Made by a program: the position numbers and the translations under genes. A stretch of DNA of 64,000 nucleotides from Streptomyces sp. NBC_00091. Lineage in GTDB: Bacteria > Actinomycetota > Actinomycetes > Streptomycetales > Streptomycetaceae. Position 1 is the first letter of the stretch; each line of letters begins with the position of its first letter. Of this stretch, positions 1 through 7,687 are shown one piece after another. Under the pieces are notes generated by a model, which was given only the letters and a program-made list of their open reading frames with translations, did no database searches and had not been told where the DNA came from. The DNA is taken from the NCBI RefSeq assembly GCF_026343185.1, contig NZ_JAPEMA010000001.1, forward strand, positions 3,286,001-3,350,000. The letters are read 5' to 3'.

Positions 1-468
1 GGTGGTGGCCCCGCCGCCGAGCCGGACGTCCTTGCCCTGCGCCGCGTCCCGCGCCAGTGCGAGGACCGCGGCCGGGTCGCCGTCGACGAAGTGGAACGTG
101 GTGTCGGACAGGGTGAACGACGGACGCCCGTGGTGGGTCATGACGAACACCGGGGTGTGGAACGGCGGCTCGTCCCCCCACCAGCCGCGCCAGTCGTGGT
201 CGAGCCAGGGCCCGCGCTGGGGCCCGAACTTGTTGCGGCCCATGATCTCGGCGCCGATGTTGCGCGCGAAGTCCCGTGTGAAGTAGTCGTCGAGGCCGCG
301 GCTCCCCCCGGGGTCGGTGCGCATGGGCCAGCTCGCCGTGGCGCCGGCCCAGGCGAACATCTCCCCCGGGTCGGCGTCACCGAACGGCCTCTCCAGGCTC
401 TGGTGCTCACCGGCACCGAACCCGTCGCTCGAGACGTTGAAGTTCATGACTCTCAGCAGCTGTTCCAC
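1..468 (-). CDS. Dihydrofolate reductase family protein (RibD C-terminal-like), partial
   Basis: The reading frame runs off the left edge, so only the N-terminal ~156 residues are visible. The start is taken as GTG at 468 because AGGAGGAAC lies five bases before it; a later ATG at 447 has no such site. The N-terminus (LLRVMNFNVSSDGFGAG) and the later EIMGRNKFGPQRG and PVFVMTHHGRP segments are typical of the DHFR/RibD-C fold found in small NADPH-dependent reductases. Most members have no proven substrate. The gene follows the M6 protease on the same strand after ~140 bp. The family is recognised from motifs; the substrate is unknown. Confidence 0.75.
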   Translation of the reverse strand, partial: MEQLLRVMNFNVSSDGFGAGEHQSLERPFGDADPGEMFAWAGATASWPMRTDPGGSRGLDDYFTRDFARNIGAEIMGRNKFGPQRGPWLDHDWRGWWGDEPPFHTPVFVMTHHGRPSFTLSDTTFHFVDGDPAAVLALARDAAQGKDVRLGGGATT

Positions 469-606
469 GCGTTCCTCCTGCGGGTGTCGACAACGATGAG
501 ACTCCCCGGGCCGGGCAGACTCATCGGTGCCGCGCCAGGCGGTCCGGCGAAACCTCGCCGGACCGGGGCAGCGGCGCCCGTCGGACCCCCATCGGGGTGT
601 GAGAGG

Positions 607-1884
607 TCAGGGCCGGGTCACGCGCACCTGGTACTTGCCGCCCGGCAGCTCGCCCAGCACGGAGATGCCGATGCCCGCCTTCTCGTCGGTGAAGGTCTCG
701 CCCGGCCGGAACGGCGCGTCCGACAGCTCCGCGTGCACATTGGGCCGCCGCGTGCAGCCGCCGCTCCCGCTCGCGCTGTCCGAGACGGTGACCGGCCCGC
801 GCCCGGTGTCCACGTCCGAGTCGACCTTGTAGATGAGCACCCCGGGTTTGCAGACGGCCTCGTCGTTCCCGGCCCGGGTGCGGACCTCCACCGCGTAGCC
901 GGCGCTCTCCGAGAGGGGGACGAAGGCCAGCTTCGTGCCGCCCTCCACGGCCAGCGGGGTCAGGAGGTGGTCGCTGGTCCCGGAGGTGGAGGCGCAGCTG
1001 ACCTGGCTGCCGTCGAGCCAGCCCAGCTTCCACTTGTGCCAGCCGAGGAGGTCGTTGTTGGCACCCCAGTCCTCGCTCATGATGTCCCAGTGCCCGACCG
1101 TGCCGCCGCCGTCGGCGGTGTACAGGTCGGGCAGCCCGAAGACGTGCCCGTTCTCGTGCGGGAGGACCCGGTAGCCGGTCTCCCGGTAGGAGCCGGAGCC
1201 GTCGTCCTGCCGGCTGTAGACGAAGGACGTGTTCGCGAGCGGCACCCCGTCGGCCATCGGCGCCTCTCCGTTGCCGGAGAAGGTGACCGACAGGACGGTG
1301 TCCAGTGCGGACGGTCCCGCGTTCGGGGTGACCAGGATGTTGATCAGGTCGTACCGGCTGAAGTCCACCTCGGAGTCGGCGGCCTTCGCGATGTGCTCGA
1401 CGAGCTGCCGGTAGCCCGGCTCGTAGGCGGAGCCGCGCTCGATCCCGTACGCCGCGAAGGGCATCGGCATCCGCAGCCAGTTCCGTACGGGTGACTCGGC
1501 GCGGTAGGCGAGGCGTCCGTAGGAGCTGGTGCGGAACCAGTCGGAGGTCTGGGGGAAGAACTCCGCCAGCCGGTCCATGGCCGTGCCCTCGCCCTTGGCG
1601 TCGGGGAAGTCGATCATCAGGTTCAGCGCGCGGACCTCGCCGGTGGAGCGTGAGTACCCGGGCGGGGTGGGCAGGCCCTCCGACATCTGGACGCCCATGG
1701 TCCCGGTGATCCGGCACGGAGCCAGCACCGACTCGGCGCTGGTGGCCACGGGCCCGGAGGCCGAGTGGCCGCGGCCGGATATCCCGCCGCTGGCGGTGGC
1801 GGTGACGCCCAGGGCCAGTGCGGTGAGGCCGATGAACGCGCTGGTGCGGCAGGGTCTGCGTATCCGGTGGCGGGTCTGCGGCAT
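607..1884 (-). CDS. Secreted M6-family metalloprotease domain protein
   Basis: A 425-residue protein starting at ATG 1884, with an N-terminal arginine-rich hydrophobic signal (about residues 1-35). The zinc motif HENGHVFGLPD (His243, Glu244, His247, Asp253) and the downstream GHWDIMSED turn (about 265-272) match M6/immune-inhibitor-A-like peptidases, which are extracellular zinc endoproteases. The open frame extends further upstream, but only into the divergent TetR gene. GTG codons just upstream are possible alternative starts but lack well-spaced ribosome sites. The gene is divergent from the TetR gene across an operator-rich 280-bp spacer, so control by that regulator is plausible. Substrate unknown. 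Confidence 0.8.
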   Translation of the reverse strand: MPQTRHRIRRPCRTSAFIGLTALALGVTATASGGISGRGHSASGPVATSAESVLAPCRITGTMGVQMSEGLPTPPGYSRSTGEVRALNLMIDFPDAKGEGTAMDRLAEFFPQTSDWFRTSSYGRLAYRAESPVRNWLRMPMPFAAYGIERGSAYEPGYRQLVEHIAKAADSEVDFSRYDLINILVTPNAGPSALDTVLSVTFSGNGEAPMADGVPLANTSFVYSRQDDGSGSYRETGYRVLPHENGHVFGLPDLYTADGGGTVGHWDIMSEDWGANNDLLGWHKWKLGWLDGSQVSCASTSGTSDHLLTPLAVEGGTKLAFVPLSESAGYAVEVRTRAGNDEAVCKPGVLIYKVDSDVDTGRGPVTVSDSASGSGGCTRRPNVHAELSDAPFRPGETFTDEKAGIGISVLGELPGGKYQVRVTRP

Positions 1885-2055
1885 GGAGATCGCCTTCGGG
1901 TCCGCGGCAGCCGGCCGGGTCCGGACTGCTCTCTGTGCGCTCACCCTCCGACGGTTGCGACACGCCCGCGCGTCGAAAGCGTCCGAATGTGACCCAACCG
2001 GGGCAAATACCCCTCTCCCGTGTGTGACGCAGCTCACACGGACGAGTGAAATAAC

Positions 2056-2110
2056 CGGGGACTGGATCCCCGTTTGAACAAGAGTCCCCGAAGCGGGGAC
2101 CAGCTCCCCG
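2056..2110. promoter_or_regulatory. Paired inverted-repeat operator candidates between M6 protease and TetR genes
   Basis: Two copies of CGGGGA-N5-TCCCCG lie at 2056-2072 and 2094-2110, with centres 38 bp apart. The second copy shares its left arm with GTCCCCG-AAG-CGGGGAC at 2084-2100. Placement between divergent genes, one of them a TetR regulator, fits an autoregulatory operator. Assignment to that regulator is inference. Confidence 0.55.
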
Positions 2111-2161
2111 GTTAGGGGCGGCTGCACGAGCCGAAGCCGTACGCTCCGAGGAGGCCCCGGA

Positions 2162-2863
2162 ATGAAGAGCCCCGCCAGCACGCCGGCGGCCGCCCCCCGG
2201 GCGGACGTGGACCTCGCGGCCACCGCCGCCCCCACCCGGGTCCCGAAGCCGCGCGCCGACGCGGTGCGCAACCGGGAGCGGATCCTCGTGGCGGCGCGCG
2301 AGATGCTCGTGGAGTTCGGCGCGGACGCCCCCCTCGACGAGATCGCCCGCAGGGCCGGCGTCGGCAACGCCACCCTCTACCGGCACTTCCCGGACCGGGC
2401 CGCCCTCGTCCACCACGTGGTGCTCTACGTGATGGACCGGGTCACCGCCCTCGCCGAGGACTCGCTCGCGCAGGAGCCGGACGCCTTCGCGGCGCTCTGC
2501 CGCTTCACGCACGCCGCGGCCGACGAGCGGATCGGCGCCCTGTGCCCGATGCTCTCGGACGGCTTCGACCACGACCACCCCGAACTCCTCGCCGCCCGCG
2601 ACGCGCTGGGGGTGGCGGTCGAGACCCTGGTCGCCGCCGGCCAGGACGGCGGCCTGCTGCGCGCCGACATCGGCGTGGGGGACCTGATGATCGCGCTGTC
2701 CCAGCTCAGCCGCCCCCTGCCGGGGACCGACTGCCTGGCCGTCGAGCGGTTCGCCCACCGCCACCTCCAGCTCTTCCTCGACGGCCTGCGGGCCCCGGCC
2801 CGCTCCGAACTCCCCGGCACGGCAGCCACGTTGGAAGACCTCAGGCGCGTGGCCCAGGCTTAA
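2162..2863 (+). CDS. TetR/AcrR family transcriptional regulator
   Basis: A 233-residue protein with a GAGGAGG ribosome site before ATG 2162. After a ~30-residue Ala/Pro-rich tail, residues ~35-90 form the TetR helix-turn-helix (RERILVAAREMLVEFG, then LDEIARRAGVGNATLYRHFPDRAAL). The C-terminal part (about 95-210) is the variable ligand-binding domain. It lies 103 bp upstream of a co-directional EmrB/QacA-type exporter and is divergent from the M6 protease. It most likely represses one or both neighbours in response to a small molecule. The regulator class is firm; ligand and targets are inferred. Confidence 0.9.
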   Translation: MKSPASTPAAAPRADVDLAATAAPTRVPKPRADAVRNRERILVAAREMLVEFGADAPLDEIARRAGVGNATLYRHFPDRAALVHHVVLYVMDRVTALAEDSLAQEPDAFAALCRFTHAAADERIGALCPMLSDGFDHDHPELLAARDALGVAVETLVAAGQDGGLLRADIGVGDLMIALSQLSRPLPGTDCLAVERFAHRHLQLFLDGLRAPARSELPGTAATLEDLRRVAQA

Positions 2864-2917
2864 AACCAGATGACGGCCCGCCCCCGGACTGCATAGCCTT
2901 AAACCGCACTTTTTCCA

Positions 2918-2944
2918 GTCATTTCTCGTCATTTCCAATCATTC
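2918..2944. repeat. Three 10-bp-phased TCATT direct repeats upstream of the MFS gene
   Basis: GTCATTT at 2918 and 2928 and ATCATTC at 2938 recur every 10 bp in the AT-richer leader of the exporter gene. One-turn phasing could place a protein on one DNA face. No known regulator is assigned. Confidence 0.4.
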
Positions 2945-2966
2945 GCACAGTGAAGTGGGTACCCCC

Positions 2967-4508
2967 ATGTCAAAAACGGCCGCGACCGCCTCGCCGGCTG
3001 CCGTCGATCCCAGCCGATGGAAGGCCCTGGTCTTCATCGCGCTGGCGCAGCTGATGGTCGTCCTCGACGCGACCATCGTGAACATCGCCCTCCCCTCCGC
3101 CCAGACCGACCTCGGCATCTCGGACGGAAACCGCCAGTGGGTGATCACCGCCTACGCGCTGGCCTTCGGCGGACTCCTCCTCTTCGGCGGCCGCATCGCC
3201 GACAAGTGGGGCCGCAAGAACGCCTTCGTCATCGGCCTGATCGGCTTCGCCCTGGCCTCCGCGCTGGGCGGCGCCGCGACCGGTGAGGCGATGATGCTGG
3301 GCGCCCGCGCCCTCCAGGGTGCCTTCGGCGCGCTGCTCGCCCCGGCCGCGCTCTCCCTGCTGGCGGTGACCTTCACCGACGCCAAGGAGCGCGCCAAGGC
3401 CTTCGGCATCTACGGTGCGATCGCGGGCGGCGGCGGCGCCGTCGGCCTGATCCTCGGCGGCTTCCTGACCGAGTACCTGAACTGGCGCTGGACCTTCTTC
3501 GTCAACATCCCCTTCGCGATCGTCGCGGCCGCCGGTGCCTGGATGGTCATCCGCGAGCCGGCCGGCTCCCGCAACAGCGCGCGCCTGGACGTCCCCGGTG
3601 TGATCCTCTCGACGCTGGGTCTGGTCGCGCTCGTCTACGGCTTCACGCGCGCCGAGTCCGCGGGCTGGTCGGACGAGGTCACCGTGGGGCTGTTCGTCGG
3701 CTCCGCGGTGCTGCTCGCGGCCTTCGTGTTCGTCGAGTCCAAGGTGAAGTCCCCGCTGCTGCCGCTGCGCGTCCTGCTGGAGCGCAACCGCGGCGGTGTC
3801 TACCTCTCGCTGGGCCTGGCCGTCATCTCGATGTTCGGCCTGTTCCTCTTCCTCACGTACTACCTCCAGGTCGTGAAGGGCTTCTCGCCCGTCAAGACCG
3901 GCTTCGCCTTCCTGCCGATGATCGCGGGCATGATCGCGGGCTCCACCCAGATCGGCGCCCGCCTGATGACCCGGGTCGCGCCGCGGCTGCTCATGGGCCC
4001 GGGCTTCCTGCTCGCCGGCGCCGGCATGCTGATGCTGACCCAGCTGGAGGTCGGCTCCTCCTACCCGGCGCTGATCCTGCCGGCGCAGCTGCTGCTGGGC
4101 CTCGGCATGGGTACGGCCTTCATGCCGGCCATGTCCCTGTCCACGTACGGGGTGGACCCGGCCGACGCCGGCGTGGCTTCGGCCATGGTCAACACCTCGC
4201 AGCAGGTGGGCGGCGCGATCGGCACCGCCCTGCTGAACACCATCGCCGCCTCGGCGACCACCGCGTACCTGACCGACCACGCGGCCGAGGCCGCGGCGGG
4301 CGGCGCCGCGGGGAAGCTGGTGCAGGCGCAGGCCATGGTCGAGGGCTACGCGTCCGCGATCTGGTGGGCCGTCGGCATCCTCGTGGTCAGCGCGGGCATC
4401 GCCTTCGCGCTGATCAACACCGGCCGTCCGGGCTCGGGCGGGCCGGTGGCCTCCGGATCGGGCGCGGCCGAGGACTCCGAGATCAAGGTCCCGGTGATCG
4501 CCCACTGA
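2967..4508 (+). CDS. MFS drug exporter, DHA2/EmrB-QacA type
   Basis: ATG 2967 gives 513 residues; an in-frame GTG at 2955 would add four. The protein is hydrophobic throughout and begins WKALVFIALAQLMVVLDATIVNIALP, the TM1 segment of the 14-helix H+-antiporting drug exporters. The loop GGRIADKWGRKNAF is the MFS motif A. The short hydrophilic C-terminus ends in IKVPVIAH. Co-direction with the TetR gene upstream suggests substrate-inducible efflux at the cytoplasmic membrane. A 36-bp palindrome follows the stop codon. Transported compound unknown. Confidence 0.88.
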   Translation: MSKTAATASPAAVDPSRWKALVFIALAQLMVVLDATIVNIALPSAQTDLGISDGNRQWVITAYALAFGGLLLFGGRIADKWGRKNAFVIGLIGFALASALGGAATGEAMMLGARALQGAFGALLAPAALSLLAVTFTDAKERAKAFGIYGAIAGGGGAVGLILGGFLTEYLNWRWTFFVNIPFAIVAAAGAWMVIREPAGSRNSARLDVPGVILSTLGLVALVYGFTRAESAGWSDEVTVGLFVGSAVLLAAFVFVESKVKSPLLPLRVLLERNRGGVYLSLGLAVISMFGLFLFLTYYLQVVKGFSPVKTGFAFLPMIAGMIAGSTQIGARLMTRVAPRLLMGPGFLLAGAGMLMLTQLEVGSSYPALILPAQLLLGLGMGTAFMPAMSLSTYGVDPADAGVASAMVNTSQQVGGAIGTALLNTIAASATTAYLTDHAAEAAAGGAAGKLVQAQAMVEGYASAIWWAVGILVVSAGIAFALINTGRPGSGGPVASGSGAAEDSEIKVPVIAH

Positions 4509-4536
4509 CGGGGGCGTGCGTGCGGGAATGACTGAG

Positions 4537-4572
4537 AACCCCGCTTCGTTCAAATTTGAACGAAGCGGGGTT
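4537..4572. terminator. Perfect 36-bp palindrome (terminator and/or operator)
   Basis: The two 18-bp halves (4537-4554 and 4555-4572) are exact reverse complements with no spacer; the centre reads TTCAAATTTGAA. It starts 28 bp after the MFS stop and is followed by AGTCTTTTCG, as in an intrinsic terminator. It also lies 44 bp before the dioxygenase start, where an operator would sit. Sequence alone does not separate the two roles. Confidence 0.6.
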
Positions 4573-4615
4573 AGTCTTTTCGTGGGACCCCGCACCGACG
4601 ACCGAGGAGCGCCCC

Positions 4616-5431
4616 GTGACCCCCGACACCCCCCGCATGCCGGCGCTCTACCTCAGTCACGGGGCTCCGCCGCTCGCCGACGACCCGCTCTGGCCGTCCG
4701 AGCTCGCCGCCTGGTCCGCGGGGCTGCCCCGGCCGCGCGCGATCCTGATGGTCTCCGCCCACTGGGAGGAGGCCCCGCTGGCCCTGGGGGCCACCGAGCC
4801 CGTCCCGCTCGTCCACGACTTCTGGGGCTTCCCGGAGCACTACTACCGGGTCCGCTACGGGGCCCCGGGCGCGCCGGAGCTCGCCGCCTCGGTCCGCGCC
4901 CTGCTCAAGGCGCCCGGCACCCCGGTCCAGGACATCCCGGACCGCGGCCTGGACCACGGGGCGTACGTGCCCCTCGTGGAGATGTACCCGGAGGCCGACA
5001 TACCGGTGCTCCAGATCTCCATGCCCACGCTGGACCCGGCCCGGCTGATGGACATCGGCCGCAAGCTCGCCCCCCTGCGCGACGAGGGCGTCCTGATCGT
5101 CGGCAGCGGGTTCTTCACCCACAACCTGGCCGCGCTGCGGCACCCGGGACCCGGGGTGCCCGGCTGGTCGGCCGAGTTCGACCACTGGGGCCGCGAGGCG
5201 CTGGCCGCCTGCGACATCGACGCCCTGGTCGACTTCGAGGCCAAGTCCCCGGCGGGCCGCCTGGCCCACCCGCGCACGGAGCACTTCGCCCCGCTCTTCG
5301 TCACCCTCGGCGCCGCCGGATCCGACCTCACCGCGCAGCACACCCCGGTGGACGGCTTCTGGATGGGCCTCTCGAAGCGCTCCCTCCAGTTCGGCGGCCA
5401 AGCGGTCAAGGGGTCCGCGGCGGCCCGGTGA
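4616..5431 (+). CDS. DODA-type extradiol ring-cleavage dioxygenase (class III, LigB superfamily)
   Basis: Start GTG 4616 is chosen because GAGGAG lies six bases upstream; the product is 271 residues. The family cleaves catechol-like rings, for example DOPA 4,5-extradiol cleavage by plant DODA and E. coli YgiD. Likely metal ligands are His in LYLSHGAP (about residue 15), SAHW (about 48) and GFFTHN, with HFAPLF near the C-terminus. It is single-domain and cytoplasmic. Its 3' end overlaps the convergent Uma2 gene by 26 bp. The palindrome just upstream may bind a regulator. True substrate unknown. Confidence 0.85.
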   Translation: MTPDTPRMPALYLSHGAPPLADDPLWPSELAAWSAGLPRPRAILMVSAHWEEAPLALGATEPVPLVHDFWGFPEHYYRVRYGAPGAPELAASVRALLKAPGTPVQDIPDRGLDHGAYVPLVEMYPEADIPVLQISMPTLDPARLMDIGRKLAPLRDEGVLIVGSGFFTHNLAALRHPGPGVPGWSAEFDHWGREALAACDIDALVDFEAKSPAGRLAHPRTEHFAPLFVTLGAAGSDLTAQHTPVDGFWMGLSKRSLQFGGQAVKGSAAAR

Positions 5432-6017
5432 TCTCCTCGCCGATCACGAAGCCCCGCGCGGGCCCCTCGGGGACGGCCACCCCGGTCCCGTAGGGCGCGC
5501 GCACCTCCGACGCGTACCGCGCCTCGTCGGGGACGGGGCCGGTCAGCACGCTGACCGTGCCGTGGCCGTCGTAGTCGTCGACGATCACGTACACCGGGAT
5601 CCCGGCCCGGGCGTACGCGCGGCGTTTGCGGACGCGGTCCCGCGCGATGTCCTGCGGGCCGGGCGCCACGACCTCGGCGACCAGGGGCACGCTCGAGGCC
5701 TTGATCCCGAGCTCGCCCCGGGCGGCGTGCCCGGTGAGGTCCTCCGGCGCGAGGAGCACGTCGGGGGCCCAGGCCTGGTAGCCGCCGACCACGTACATCG
5801 CCATGTAGGGGGCGTACGGACCGCCGGCCAGGTGGGAGGCCAGCCGGGCCCGCATCCGGTTCGCGGTGAGGGCGTGCGTGAACGGCCGCCCCACGCGCCA
5901 CATCTCGATCAGCCCCTCCACGATCTCCACGCGGAAGGTCTCGGGAGGGTCGATGGCCTGCCAGGCGCGCCACAGGGCCTGGTCCAGATCGGGGTCGGGT
6001 TCGGGACTGGCGCTCAT
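5406..6017 (-). CDS. Uma2 family endonuclease (DUF820)
   Basis: About 203 residues from ATG 6017; an in-frame GTG at 6056 is also possible, and neither has a strong ribosome site. The fold is that of the PD-(D/E)XK-like Uma2/DUF820 family, with segments YQAWAPDVLLAPEDL, VPLVAEVVAPG and DRVRKRRAYARAGIPVYVIVDD. The central Asp, Glu and Lys-rich positions are those expected for the nuclease core. Streptomyces carry many copies of unknown role. It converges on the dioxygenase gene with a 26-bp overlap. Confidence 0.82.
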   Translation of the reverse strand: MSASPEPDPDLDQALWRAWQAIDPPETFRVEIVEGLIEMWRVGRPFTHALTANRMRARLASHLAGGPYAPYMAMYVVGGYQAWAPDVLLAPEDLTGHAARGELGIKASSVPLVAEVVAPGPQDIARDRVRKRRAYARAGIPVYVIVDDYDGHGTVSVLTGPVPDEARYASEVRAPYGTGVAVPEGPARGFVIGEEITGPPRTP

Positions 6018-6108
6018 CGGCGCGCTGCGGGACGGCCGCGGGATGTGTGCGATCACTCCCGGCACGCTACGGCCGGGCCGTGGCATGCCGACGGAATATG
6101 CCCCCGCT

Positions 6109-6393
6109 TCACCCGGACGGGGGCGGAATCACCCGGACGGCCGCCCCGCCGAAGAGGTGTGCGCCGGTTTGATGGCCAAATGGCCTGCTTGTCGCGTATC
6201 CAGCGATTCGATCGCCAGTCCAGGCAACCAGAAGCCGGTGGGGCCCGTCTTCAGGGTGGGAGTGCGGCCACGGGCGGCGCCGTTCCGGGGTGAACGGCAC
6301 CGTGCCGAGTGTGACGGCGGTCTCACCGGCCTGGCGGTCGTGCGGGTCGGCGAGCGCCTCCGGAGCGGCCTTCATTCCGGGCCTGACCTGCAC
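6109..6393 (-). pseudogene. Decayed GNAT acetyltransferase fragment (phosphinothricin-acetyltransferase-like)
   Basis: On the minus strand, residues after GTG 6393 read VQVRPGMKA, then GETAVTLGTVPFTPERRRPW, then HPEDGPHRLLVAWTGDRIAGYATSRPF. This is the N-terminal half of PAT/bar-type GNATs (VRETAVTF..EPFTPE.RRPW..HP.DGPHRLLVA..G..VGYATS.PF). The frame then loses similarity and the acetyl-CoA-binding RGxGxG region is absent. The usual LYNHYV segment also appears scrambled. This is a truncated relic upstream of hrdD and is unlikely to give an active enzyme. Confidence 0.6.
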
Positions 6394-6483
6394 CTCTTCG
6401 GGTTCTCGCAGTGCGCCTGATCCTCCGCCTCCGCGGTGGGCGGGGCAGGATACTGCAAGATCTCGAAAAAGGGAGAGCGGCGT

Positions 6484-6511
6484 GGGAATTCTGTCCCGAT
6501 TCCAGTCGTTG
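6484..6511 (+). promoter_or_regulatory. SigR-type (thiol-stress) promoter of hrdD
   Basis: GGGAAT at 6484-6489, exactly 18 bp, then GTTG at 6508-6511. This matches the published SigR consensus GGGAAY-N18-GTTR. It lies 80 bp before the hrdD-like start codon. In S. coelicolor hrdD is known to be a SigR target, so both motif and context agree. Confidence 0.8.
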
Positions 6512-6590
6512 TTCCCTTTCGGAAGCGGGCACTCGGAAGAGTGTCCGAGGACGCACCGCGACCGATTCATCGCATCGCAAGGGAGCACGC

Positions 6591-7568
6591 ATGGCAACCC
6601 GCGCCGTCGCCCGTCGTCAGTCCACGAGCAGCGCCCGAGCCATGGGCGGGGAGATCGTCGACCGCGATCTGGTCGGGATGTACCTCGACGAGATCGCGCG
6701 CACCCCGCTGCTCGACGCCGCCAGGGAAGTGGAGCTCTCGCAGATCATCGAGGCGGGCGTGTACGCCCAGCAGATCCTCGACGGTGCGATAGAGCGCGAG
6801 GGGAACACCCTCGACCGCGAGGAGCTGGAAGCCCTGGCCGCCGAAGGCGAGCGCGCCAAGGAAGTCTTCATCCGTTCCAACCTCCGCCTGGTCGTGGCCG
6901 TCGCCCGCCGCTATCCGCGCAGCGGCCTGCCCCTCCTCGACCTCATCCAGGAGGGCAACGCCGGCCTGGTCCGCGCCGTCGAGAAGTTCGACTACGCCAA
7001 GGGCTTCAAGTTCTCCACGTACGCCACGTGGTGGATCCGCCAGGCCATCACCCGCTCCATCGCCGACCAGTCCCGCACCATCCGCCTCCCCGTCCACCTG
7101 GTCGAGGAACTGGGCCGGATCCGCCGGATCCAGCGCGAGTTCAACCGGGAGCACGGCCGGGACCCGGAGCACGCCGAGATCGCCGCCGAGCTCGACTCGA
7201 CGGAGAAGCGCGTCGGTGACGTACTGGACTGGGCGCGCGACCCGGTCAGCCTCAACATGGGGGTCGACGACGAAGGCGACACGCAGTTCGGCGACCTGCT
7301 GGAGGACACCTCCGCGATCTCGCCCGAGCAGTCCGTGCTCTCGCTGCTGCGCAGCGAGGAGCTGGAGGACCTCCTCGGCAAGCTGGACCAGCGCACGGCG
7401 TCCATCATCAAGATGCGCTACGGCATCGAGGACGGCCGCGAGCGGACCCTGACCGAGGTCGGCAAGCAGCACGGCCTCACCCGCGAGCGGATCCGCCAGA
7501 TCGAGAAGCACGCGCTGCTCGAACTCAAGCGCATGGCCCGCGACACCGGCTTCGACGCCGTGGCCTGA
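6591..7568 (+). CDS. hrdD: RNA polymerase sigma factor, HrdD-type (group 2 sigma-70)
   Basis: ATG 6591 is preceded by AAGGGAG and gives 325 residues. Region 1.2/2 includes DLVGMYLDEIARTPLLDA and the core-binding and -10 region SNLRLVVAVARRYPRSG through FSTYATWWIRQAI. Region 4.2 ends in GLTRERIRQIEKHALLELKR. The short N-terminus beginning MATRAVARRQ and the length match streptomycete HrdD rather than the longer essential HrdB. It is a non-essential primary-like sigma factor that programs RNA polymerase. A SigR-type promoter lies upstream and a hairpin terminator follows the stop. Confidence 0.88.
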   Translation: MATRAVARRQSTSSARAMGGEIVDRDLVGMYLDEIARTPLLDAAREVELSQIIEAGVYAQQILDGAIEREGNTLDREELEALAAEGERAKEVFIRSNLRLVVAVARRYPRSGLPLLDLIQEGNAGLVRAVEKFDYAKGFKFSTYATWWIRQAITRSIADQSRTIRLPVHLVEELGRIRRIQREFNREHGRDPEHAEIAAELDSTEKRVGDVLDWARDPVSLNMGVDDEGDTQFGDLLEDTSAISPEQSVLSLLRSEELEDLLGKLDQRTASIIKMRYGIEDGRERTLTEVGKQHGLTRERIRQIEKHALLELKRMARDTGFDAVA

Positions 7569-7593
7569 CCGGCCCGCGTCCCGCCCCCCGAAC

Positions 7594-7630
7594 GAGCCCC
7601 GGTACCTATCCCCCCCAGGTGCCGGGGCTC
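7594..7630 (+). terminator. Hairpin terminator after hrdD
   Basis: GAGCCCCGGTACCT (7594-7607) pairs with AGGTGCCGGGGCTC (7617-7630), 14 bp with one G-T wobble. It starts 26 bp after the hrdD stop and also lies downstream of the convergent WYL gene, so it may act in both directions. Confidence 0.75.
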
Positions 7631-7687
7631 TCTCCTGTCCGGGCCCCCGCCTCCCGGTTCCCCGCCTCCCGGTTCCCCGCCGGCGCG

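Noticed and set aside
521..2938. An 805-codon minus-strand frame overlapping the M6 protease and TetR genes
   Set aside because: Composition is Arg/Ala/Pro-rich shadow translation with no domain; the alternative frames encode clear families.
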